Part shown: positions 5,777 to 11,471 of the stretch, one piece after another
Layout: the number at the start of each line of letters is the position of its first letter
Position numbering within the stretch: position 1 is the first letter of the stretch
DNA from: Chloroflexota bacterium
Lineage (GTDB): Bacteria > Chloroflexota > Dehalococcoidia > Tepidiformales > Tepidiformaceae
Direction: 5' to 3'
DNA length: 11,471 nt
Assembly (NCBI GenBank): GCA_021823905.1
Contig: JAKALX010000082.1
Location: forward strand, 1-11,471
The notes under the pieces: generated by a model
Told to the model about the DNA's origin: nothing
What the model saw: the letters and a program-made list of their open reading frames with translations, nothing else
The model's database searches: none
Program-made: the position numbers and the translations under genes

Positions 5777-6211
5777 GTGGTGAAATTCGTCACCCGCAAG
5801 AACGTGAAGGTCGATCGGGTCGCCTGCCCGTGGCTTATCACCAGGTTCGTCGACGCGGCGGCGGAGTTCCTCTTCGTCGAGCCATCGGAAGTGCTTGCGG
5901 TGGCAGAGCGTGAGCGAGCAGTCCCGTTCGACGTGCAGGGCGTTGAGCTTGGCCACCACGGCGAGTTTTGTAGCTTCGACGCGGTCGTCACGAAGTACGG
6001 GCTTTCCGCTCCGGGCCTGGACCTCATGGCTCGCATCGTCCGCGGGGCTGACACCGACCAGAAGGGCCTCGAGCCGGAGTCATTCGGGCTCGAAGCGATG
6101 GCCGACGGATTCCGCTCCGTGGCCGCTGACGACCACGAGCGGCTGCGACTCGAATTTCCGATGTACGACGCCTTGTACGCCTATTGCCGCGCCCGGGAGC
6201 CTGGGAGCTGA
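5777..6211 (+). CDS. ChrB C-terminal-domain (chromate resistance) protein
   Basis: The 144-aa protein consists solely of the C-terminal domain of ChrB (Chrome_Resist family), known from chromate-resistance operons. Diagnostic segments are VDRVACPWLITRFVD (residues ~14-28), AEFLFV, HHGEFCSFDAVVTKYGL (around residues 56-72), LMARIVRGAD and DDHERL near the C-terminus. The two cysteines and the histidines are candidates for metal or redox chemistry; their function in the family is not settled. The GTG start at 5777 is preceded by GGAAGGAG (5763-5770), 6 nt away; an adjacent GTG at 5780 is also possible. ChrB's N-terminal regulatory domain and a ChrA transporter are both absent. The next gene, an MFS transporter, overlaps its end, suggesting a functional pair. 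A role in chromate resistance is inherited from the family name and is not demonstrated here. Confidence 0.88.
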   Translation: MVKFVTRKNVKVDRVACPWLITRFVDAAAEFLFVEPSEVLAVAERERAVPFDVQGVELGHHGEFCSFDAVVTKYGLSAPGLDLMARIVRGADTDQKGLEPESFGLEAMADGFRSVAADDHERLRLEFPMYDALYAYCRAREPGS

Positions 6212-7443
6212 GGGCGCTCTTCGCCCTGCTGCCCGAGCCAGCCGCGCCCGGCGCGGGACGGCTCCTAACGGCCCGAAGCTTGCGCGGGTTTGCCGACGGG
6301 TTCGTCAGCGTCCTGCTGGCGAGCTACCTGAATGGGCTTGGTTTTTCGGCGGTCCAGGTCGGTGCGGTCGTTACGTCGACTCTGCTGGGTTCGGCCGCGC
6401 TCACGCTTGCCGTTGGACTCCTGAGCAACCGGCTGGCGCCGGTGCGCGTGCTCTTTGGCGCCGCCGCGCTCATGTTCGCGACAGGGCTTGGATTCTTCGC
6501 CGTCACCGCATTCTGGCCGTTGCTGGTGGTGGCCTTCGCCGGGACGCTCAATCCGTCCGCGGGCGACGTCAGTGTCTTCCTTCCGGTCGAACAGGCGCTC
6601 CTCTCCGAACGAGTCGGAGCACGGGAACGGACGGCGATGTTCGCGCGCTACAACCTCGGTGGCGCCTTCGCCGGCGCCCTGGGGGCGCTCGCAAGCGCGC
6701 TGCCGATTCTCCTCGCGCGGGCAAACGGCTGGGACCGAACCGGCGCGGAGCGTGCCGGCTTCGTGGTCTATGCGGCGATCGCGGTGGTTATCGCGGTGAC
6801 GTATCTCGGATTGCGGGAACACGCCTCTCGCGAGGCGAGACCGCGGCGTTCGGGCGTGTTGACCACTTCGAGAGGCGTCGTTCTGCGGCTCGCTGCGCTC
6901 TTCAGCCTGGACTCCTTCGGCGGAGGTTTCGCCGTCCAGTCGCTCCTCGTGCTGTGGCTCTTCCGGCGGTTCGACCTCTCGACCGCGACCGCCGCGACGA
7001 TCTTCTTCGCCGCCGGGTTGCTCTCGGCCTTCTCGCAGCTCGCGTCGTCGTGGCTGGCATGGCGCATCGGGCTGATCCAGACCATGGTCTTCACGCACCT
7101 GCCCTCGAACGCCTTCCTCATCCTCGCCGGCATCATGCCGACGGCCCCGCTCGCCGTGCTCTTCCTGCTCCTGAGGATGTCGCTCTCGCAGATGGATGTC
7201 CCCGCCCGGCAGTCGTTCGTGATGTCCGTGGTTCCCCCGGAAGAGCGCGCGGCGGCAGCCAGCGTGACGAACGTCCCGCGCAGCCTCGCTGCCGCAGTCG
7301 CCCCGCTCGTCGCTGGCGCGATGCTGAGTTTTTCGTCGTTCGGCTGGCCGCTCGTCTGCGCCGGAGTCATCAAGATCGTCTACGACCTCCTCTTGCTCCG
7401 GGGTTTCCGGTCGATGCACATGCCCGAGCGCAACACGGACTGA
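6184..7443 (+). CDS. MFS transporter paired with the ChrB-domain protein
   Basis: This membrane protein of up to 419 aa has about 12 hydrophobic segments and is of the major facilitator superfamily. The first helix begins near SLRGFADGFVSVLLASYL, and the central cytoplasmic loop is Arg-rich (REHASREARPRRSG). The substrate is unknown; proton-driven export is the common mode. The start is uncertain: TTG 6184 lies inside the ChrB-domain gene with no Shine-Dalgarno, while GGGAG at 6203-6207 has no ATG or GTG suitably downstream. CTG 6208 or a TTG at 6280 are other options. The overlap with the upstream gene implies one operon. In usual chromate operons the exporter is ChrA (CHR family), so an MFS protein in its place is unusual. 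Its stop is followed by 136 bp before the next supported gene. Confidence 0.85.
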   Translation: MPRPGAWELRALFALLPEPAAPGAGRLLTARSLRGFADGFVSVLLASYLNGLGFSAVQVGAVVTSTLLGSAALTLAVGLLSNRLAPVRVLFGAAALMFATGLGFFAVTAFWPLLVVAFAGTLNPSAGDVSVFLPVEQALLSERVGARERTAMFARYNLGGAFAGALGALASALPILLARANGWDRTGAERAGFVVYAAIAVVIAVTYLGLREHASREARPRRSGVLTTSRGVVLRLAALFSLDSFGGGFAVQSLLVLWLFRRFDLSTATAATIFFAAGLLSAFSQLASSWLAWRIGLIQTMVFTHLPSNAFLILAGIMPTAPLAVLFLLLRMSLSQMDVPARQSFVMSVVPPEERAAAASVTNVPRSLAAAVAPLVAGAMLSFSSFGWPLVCAGVIKIVYDLLLLRGFRSMHMPERNTD

Positions 7444-7579
7444 GTGGCACCTCTGGCCGATCGTGGCCGCGGATGGTCCGGCCAGCCGCCAATCCTGGGA
7501 CGAGTGGGCCCGGTGGCGCGCTTCGAACCCGGCCTACGCTGGATCCGGGACCGCCAGGCGGGGCCCAGGGAGCTGCACG

Positions 7580-7816
7580 ATGAAACCAACCCCGATGCAA
7601 AAAGGCGCCTCAACCCTCCGCGCCCTCGGCCGTGGCGAGATGATTACGCTCGCGCTCGGCTATCTCGAAAGCCAGATGATGGCGGAAAAGCTGTTGCGAC
7701 CCGAACCGCCGGCCCTGGTCAGCCAGGAGCTGCTCACGGAGCGCGTTCGGCAGATGACCGACACCGAGCTGATCGCGCTGTTGATGCCGATCTCCGCGCT
7801 GGGGCACAGTGACTGA
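7580..7816 (+). CDS. Small hypothetical protein (78 aa)
   Basis: Unrecognised. ATG 7580 has a good ribosome binding site, AGGGAG at 7567-7572, 7 nt upstream, which is the main support for a real gene. The reading frame is open back to 7463 but has no better start. The product looks mostly alpha-helical, with Lys/Gly at the N-terminus, a central segment GEMITLALGYLESQMMAEKLL and an acidic C-terminal helix TDTELIALLMPISALG. It contains no cysteine. It may be co-transcribed with the MFS gene. I cannot assign a function. Confidence 0.5.
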   Translation: MKPTPMQKGASTLRALGRGEMITLALGYLESQMMAEKLLRPEPPALVSQELLTERVRQMTDTELIALLMPISALGHSD

Positions 7817-7847
7817 ACACTGCCACGGTTGCGATCGAAGTTACCCC

Positions 7848-7866
7848 CGCCAGCCGTTGGCTGGCG
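7848..7866. repeat. Perfect inverted repeat before the sulfatase upstream ORF
   Basis: CGCCAGCC (7848-7855) and GGCTGGCG (7859-7866) are perfect inverted arms around GTT. The repeat abuts TAGAGT (7867-7872), a possible -10 hexamer placed 6 nt before ATG 7879, so it would lie in the promoter spacer where a repressor operator often sits. No U-tract follows on the + strand, so it is a weak terminator candidate. The inner heptamers match those of the hairpin at 2147-2161. Confidence 0.4.
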
Positions 7867-7878
7867 TAGAGTGATCTG

Positions 7879-7992
7879 ATGTGCAACCCGCCTCAGAACA
7901 GCCAGCTCCGCGCCATGCGCGACCGATCGTCCGCGCAGGCCGGCCGCCTGCCTTTCGTCTCCTCAACCGCTGAGGGGTGGCGCGCCCGATGA
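7879..7992 (+). CDS. Possible leaderless upstream ORF (37 aa) overlapping the sulfatase start
   Basis: A 37-codon frame runs from ATG 7879, 6 nt after the -10-like TAGAGT, to TGA 7990-7992, which overlaps the sulfatase ATG (ATGA). No Shine-Dalgarno precedes it, as expected for a leaderless start. The peptide begins MCNPPQNS and has no recognised domain; the second codon is cysteine. The overlap would couple sulfatase translation to this ORF. It may be a regulatory upstream ORF or a chance frame; the evidence is positional only. Confidence 0.25.
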   Translation: MCNPPQNSQLRAMRDRSSAQAGRLPFVSSTAEGWRAR

Positions 7993-9506
7993 CCGATGCG
8001 CCTCCGCCGTCCATGCCCTCGAACGTCGTCGTCGTCCTCCTCGATAGCCTCAACCGGCATATGCTCGGGGCGTACGGCGGGCGGGAGTTCGCAACGCCGA
8101 ACCTGGACCGGTTCGCCGCTCGCAGCCTGCGCTTCAACGGCCACTACACGGGCTCGCTCCCCTGTATCCCCGCGCGGCACGACATCCTCTGCGGCGCCCT
8201 CGACTTCCTCTGGAAGCCCTGGGGCTCGATCGAGCTCTGGGAAGACGCGATCACCGTCCTTCTCCGCGAAGCCGGCATCACCTCGATGCTCATCTCCGAC
8301 CACCCACACCTCTTCGAGGTCGGCGGCGAAAACTACCACACGGACTTCACAGCCTGGGAATACGAGCGTGGCCACGAGAGCGACCCCTGGAAGACACGCC
8401 CCGACCCGAGCTGGGCCGGAGCACCCTTGTTCGGTCGCGGCCAGGTCAACTACGACAACTCCCGCGGCTACTTCCGTGACGAAGCGGACTTCCCCGGCCC
8501 GCGCACGATGGCCGCGGCGGCAAACTGGCTCGACCAGCACGCCCCTCACCACAACCGCTTCCTCCTCTTCGTCGATGAATTCGACCCTCACGAGCCGTTC
8601 GACACGCCCGAACCGTACGCCCGGATGTACGACGACACCTGGGAAGGCCCCCACCTCATCTGGCCGCCCTACCACGCCGCCGCCGTGGGCGAGGGCGTGC
8701 TCACCGAGCGCGAGGCGCACCAGGTTCGCGCCTCGTACGGCGGCAAGCTGACCATGATCGACCACTGGTTCGGCCGCCTCCTCGATTCCCTCGATCGCAA
8801 CGATCTGTGGAAGGACACCGCGGTCGTTGTCCTCACCGACCACGGCCACTACCTCGGCGAGAAAGACATCTGGGGCAAACCAGGGGTGCCGGTCTACCAG
8901 CCCCTCGGCCACATCCCGCTCATGGTTGCCTGGCCCGGCCAGGCCCCACGCGACGTCGATGCCCTGACAACCTCAGTCGACATCTTCGCGACGCTGACCG
9001 ACGTCTTCGGCGTGAAGCCGCGTCAGCGCACGCACGGCACTTCGATCGTTCCGCTGGTCACGGGTGAGGCGAAATCCATCCGCGACTTCGCGCTCACCGG
9101 CGTCTGGGGGCGCGAAGTCCACCTCATCGACGGCAAGATCAAGTATGGGAGGGCGCCGCAGGGCTCGAATGCGCCCATCTCCCTCTGGTCGAATCGCTGG
9201 TCGACCATGCCGGCGGGCCCAAAGCACCTGCGCCTGCCGCCGCCCGACGACCGCGCATTTCTTGACCGCATGCCCGGCAGCGCCATCCCGGTCATCCGTC
9301 AACCGTTCCAGCCCGGAGATCTGCTCCCCTACTGGGCCTACGGGCGCTTCACCGGCAACCACCTCTACAACCTCGTCGACGACCCCTCCGAGGAGCACAA
9401 CCTCACCGGCGAAACGCTGGAGCGCGACGTCGCCGACCTCCTGCGCCAGGAGCTCCAGAAGGTCGACGCCCCGGACGACCAGCTTGCGCGGCTCGGCCTG
9501 GCGTAG
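7989..9506 (+). CDS. Sulfatase (Cys-type, formylglycine-dependent)
   Basis: The 505-aa protein of the alkaline-phosphatase/arylsulfatase superfamily hydrolyses sulfate esters; the substrate is unknown. The N-terminal metal site opens with NVVVVLLDSLNRHMLGAYGG (Asp19), and ATPNLDRFAARS follows. The catalytic motif CIPAR has Cys59, the residue converted to formylglycine, within the CxPxR pattern. TDHGHYLGEKDIWGKPG supplies Asp284-His285 and Lys297. Length is typical of arylsulfatase or choline-sulfatase-like members. There is no signal peptide, so it is probably cytoplasmic. ATG 7989 was chosen over GTG 7977 because GAGGGG (7972-7977) overlaps the GTG but lies 11 nt before the ATG; ATG 8013 is a further alternative. 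No formylglycine-generating enzyme or sulfatase permease is in the window. It converges with the minus-strand MFS gene, with 6 bp between stops. Confidence 0.93.
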   Translation: MTDAPPPSMPSNVVVVLLDSLNRHMLGAYGGREFATPNLDRFAARSLRFNGHYTGSLPCIPARHDILCGALDFLWKPWGSIELWEDAITVLLREAGITSMLISDHPHLFEVGGENYHTDFTAWEYERGHESDPWKTRPDPSWAGAPLFGRGQVNYDNSRGYFRDEADFPGPRTMAAAANWLDQHAPHHNRFLLFVDEFDPHEPFDTPEPYARMYDDTWEGPHLIWPPYHAAAVGEGVLTEREAHQVRASYGGKLTMIDHWFGRLLDSLDRNDLWKDTAVVVLTDHGHYLGEKDIWGKPGVPVYQPLGHIPLMVAWPGQAPRDVDALTTSVDIFATLTDVFGVKPRQRTHGTSIVPLVTGEAKSIRDFALTGVWGREVHLIDGKIKYGRAPQGSNAPISLWSNRWSTMPAGPKHLRLPPPDDRAFLDRMPGSAIPVIRQPFQPGDLLPYWAYGRFTGNHLYNLVDDPSEEHNLTGETLERDVADLLRQELQKVDAPDDQLARLGLA

Positions 9507-9512
9507 CCGCGC

Positions 9513-10790
9513 CTACAGGCTGCGGACGTCTTTGGAGGCCAGGCCGCCCACAAAGGCGAGCACGATCGCCACAGAGCAGAAGAGCGCGATAGCGTGCGGC
9601 GCCCCGAGCCATTGCTCGGCGACGTAACCGAGGAGCAGGCTCCCAAAGGGGTTCAGGCCCTGGACCATCGTGTACAGCGAGAGCACGCGGCCGCGGTACT
9701 CGTTCTCCAGGTTGAGCTGCAGGAGCGTCTGGTTGAACGTCGAAAAGACCACCAGCCCGAGACCGCCGAGAATGAGGAAGAGCAGCGAAAGCACGTATAC
9801 GCGGGAGAACGAGAACGCCAGGATCATCGTCATGTAGGTCATGAGTGCGATGCTGGCGATGGAGCCTTTGTGGCGGATATTCGCGAGCGATGCCACGAAG
9901 AGCGCACTCACAAGCGATCCGATCCCCACGCCGGTTTGGAGCACTCCGAAGCCGGTCCCTCCGACGTGCAGGTAGTTCTTCGCAATGTTCGGGACCATCT
10001 GCAAGTAGGGAAACACGAGCGCGCTGGGTATCGCCTGGAGTGCGGTCAGGCGTAGCAACGTCTTGTGTTTGACCAGATACACCACCCCCAGGCGGATACC
10101 CTGCAAAACCGGCTCCCGCTGTTTTGGGGGCGCCTGGACGAACCGCATCTGGACAAGGCTGAGGACGCCGACGATGAAGAAGACAAACTCGGCGAAAAAC
10201 ACCGACGAGATGCTGATGCCGACGATGAAGCCGGCGATGCCCGGCCCGACGACACGCGCCATGTTGTTGACCATCGAATTCAGCGCGATCGCGTTGGGAA
10301 GTTGCTCCTCGCCGACGGCGTCGAAGACCAGGTACTGCCGCACGGGGTTGGAGACGCTGCTCGACAATCCCCCGATGAACGCGGTGATGTAGAGCTGCCA
10401 GACGGCGATATTGCCGGTCGCCACGAGGATGCCGATGGCCAGCGCGTTGCAGGCCTGGACGGCGGCCGCCGCGCCCGCGAGCTTGCGGCGGTCGACGCGC
10501 TCGGCAAGGGCGCCCGCGAACGGCGAGATGAAAATGATGCTGAACCCGCGGACGAACTGGACGAGGCCGAGCTGGAATGGAGAGTTCGTGAGCTGCTGGA
10601 CAAGCCACCCCTGTCCGATCTGCTCCATCCACATCGCAAAGCTGCTGCCGAGCGTGCCGCCCAGCAACCAGCGGAAATTCAGGCTGCTGAATGAGCCGAA
10701 GGTGACCGACGCACGTGACGGCGTGGAACTAGCCGCCTGAATTTCTGCCTCGAGTCGCGAGGGCGGCGTTACCGTGGCCGTTGGCTTCAT
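9513..10790 (-). CDS. MFS_3 (EntS-like) exporter
   Basis: The 425-aa major facilitator protein is of the MFS_3/enterobactin-exporter type, with about 12 hydrophobic segments. Family marks are FSSLNFRWLLGGTLGSSFAMWM near the N-terminus (the LRNRNFR-type entry), IGQGWLVQQLTNSPFQLGLV, and AGALAERVDRRKL, the loop 2-3 signature. VGEEQLPNAIALNSMVNN and LENEYRGRVLSLYTM come later. ATG 10790 was chosen over the open frame back to 11084 because GGGAAG lies 5 nt upstream and hydrophobic sequence starts shortly after; the upstream translation is Arg/Ser/Pro-rich and non-MFS. The substrate is unknown; relatives export siderophores, drugs or small organic acids. It lies 91 bp downstream of the acyl-CoA synthetase gene on the same strand and may be co-transcribed with it. 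Confidence 0.9.
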   Translation of the reverse strand: MKPTATVTPPSRLEAEIQAASSTPSRASVTFGSFSSLNFRWLLGGTLGSSFAMWMEQIGQGWLVQQLTNSPFQLGLVQFVRGFSIIFISPFAGALAERVDRRKLAGAAAAVQACNALAIGILVATGNIAVWQLYITAFIGGLSSSVSNPVRQYLVFDAVGEEQLPNAIALNSMVNNMARVVGPGIAGFIVGISISSVFFAEFVFFIVGVLSLVQMRFVQAPPKQREPVLQGIRLGVVYLVKHKTLLRLTALQAIPSALVFPYLQMVPNIAKNYLHVGGTGFGVLQTGVGIGSLVSALFVASLANIRHKGSIASIALMTYMTMILAFSFSRVYVLSLLFLILGGLGLVVFSTFNQTLLQLNLENEYRGRVLSLYTMVQGLNPFGSLLLGYVAEQWLGAPHAIALFCSVAIVLAFVGGLASKDVRSL

Positions 10791-10881
10791 GCGCGCTTCC
10801 CATAATGGGCACCAACTGGCCTTACTGCTAACAACAACGAGCGATGCTGGCGAAACCCGTGGCGGGCGCTGCCCACGTTGC

Positions 10882-11471
10882 TCAGGCGCGCCTCCGCTGC
10901 CATTCGAGAAGGTTCGCGAGCGCGATTCCCGCGCGCTTGACGGTGGGATAGGTAGCGAGCCCGGCCCGCCAGCAGCGCTCCTCGAATTCCATCGACCAGC
11001 GAATCTCGGCGCCGGTGCTCGGCGCGCTGAGCGCGGCCACCACCGGCTTGCCCGACGTCTCCTGGATCTTCCGGAGCGATTCAACCTGGCGCTCCATCCG
11101 CGAACCCGCGTCAGCGCCGCGAGCGCCCCAGCCGCCGCCCGCTCCCGTGTGATAGAGCAGCGCGTCGATGTTCTCCGCCTGTGCGCAGGGCATGAGCGTC
11201 GCCTCGAAGCCAGAGTCTTCCCAGAGGCTCGTCGTGTCGACCGGATTGCGGATGCTCGTTCCCGCGTCGCGCGTCACCCTGGCGAGTGCTTGCTGAACGG
11301 CCTCCGGCAAGACCGGAACCTTCAGCCCGGCGGCGTCGAGGTCGTCCGCGGCGAGGACGCTTGTCCCGCCGCCCCCGCCGACCACCGCCAGGTTCGGCCC
11401 GGCCATCCGCTTCACGAAGCGGAACGTCACGGCCATGTCGACCAGCTCCTCCATGCTCTCGACGCGGACCG
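10882..11471 (-). CDS. Acyl-CoA synthetase (NDP-forming) alpha-type region, 5'-truncated by the window
   Basis: About 196 C-terminal residues are visible; the frame is open to the right edge, so the gene starts outside. The segment ESMEELVDMAVTFRF followed by GPNLAVVGGGGGTSVLAADDL is the linker and Gly-rich start of the second succinyl-CoA-ligase-like domain of ADP-forming acetate-CoA ligases. IRNPVDTTSL and KPVVAALSAPST follow. It ends LANLLEWQRRRA at the usual end of the alpha part, without the ATP-grasp domain. That domain must therefore be a separate subunit or lie N-terminal. The phosphohistidine motif (SHTGA type) would be just beyond the edge. The enzyme interconverts acyl-CoA plus NDP and phosphate with acid plus NTP, consistent with the CoA-linked genes earlier in the window. 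The acyl substrate is unknown. Confidence 0.85.
   Translation of the reverse strand, partial: VRVESMEELVDMAVTFRFVKRMAGPNLAVVGGGGGTSVLAADDLDAAGLKVPVLPEAVQQALARVTRDAGTSIRNPVDTTSLWEDSGFEATLMPCAQAENIDALLYHTGAGGGWGARGADAGSRMERQVESLRKIQETSGKPVVAALSAPSTGAEIRWSMEFEERCWRAGLATYPTVKRAGIALANLLEWQRRRA

Noticed and set aside
6265..7419. 384-codon minus-strand frame
   Set aside because: It is antisense to the MFS gene and extremely Arg/Glu-rich, a mirror of hydrophobic codons; no plausible start context.
10065..10694. 209-codon plus-strand frame inside the MFS_3 gene
   Set aside because: It is an Asp/Arg-rich shadow of the minus-strand transporter, with no family similarity.
10791..11084. N-terminal extension of the MFS_3 protein
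   Set aside because: The translation is Arg/Ser/Pro-rich, antisense-like to no known domain, and overlaps the acyl-CoA synthetase gene; ATG 10790 has a good ribosome binding site.

Overview
This is an 11.5 kb, high-GC chromosomal window with no rRNA, tRNA, phage or insertion-sequence gene. Its gene types suggest a soil or marine bacterium, most likely Chloroflexota of the Dehalococcoidia/SAR202 kind: a ThrC-like/NIL/MoaD cluster, a Uma2 protein, short beta-oxidation enzymes, a one-gene sulfatase, a ChrB-domain/MFS pair and an NDP-forming acyl-CoA synthetase. The lineage is an inference from gene content; nothing in the window is a taxonomic marker.

Left part (1-2487): the first ~250 bases hold no convincing gene. 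They contain a long, fully paired inverted repeat (51-244) that folds on the + strand into a ~194-nt rod resembling 6S RNA. A promoter-like pair (255-284) then precedes a clear SAM-I riboswitch (~314-422). Its ~190-nt downstream leader contains an 8-nt sequence exactly complementary to the ribosome binding site of the next gene, pointing to translational control. The controlled genes are a threonine-synthase-like PLP enzyme, a NIL-domain protein and a MoaD/ThiS-like sulfur carrier ending in Gly-Gly-Ala. SAM control, a NIL domain and a Gly-Gly-Ala carrier together suggest homocysteine/methionine synthesis from a protein thiocarboxylate, rather than plain threonine synthesis.

Middle (2600-5551): a C-terminally short 3-hydroxyacyl-CoA dehydrogenase converges with a Uma2-family gene. 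A ~490-bp intergenic stretch follows, with a small ribosome-bindable ORF and a classical intrinsic terminator. Next come a short crotonase-family protein and a GNAT acetyltransferase whose genes overlap by ATGA.

Right (5588-11471): a probable operon encodes a ChrB C-terminal-domain protein and an overlapping MFS transporter, without ChrA. A small unknown protein follows, then a Cys-type (CxPxR) sulfatase preceded by a short upstream ORF. On the minus strand lie an MFS_3/EntS-like exporter and, running off the right edge, the C-terminal part of an NDP-forming acyl-CoA synthetase. Both convergent gene pairs are separated by only 6 bp.
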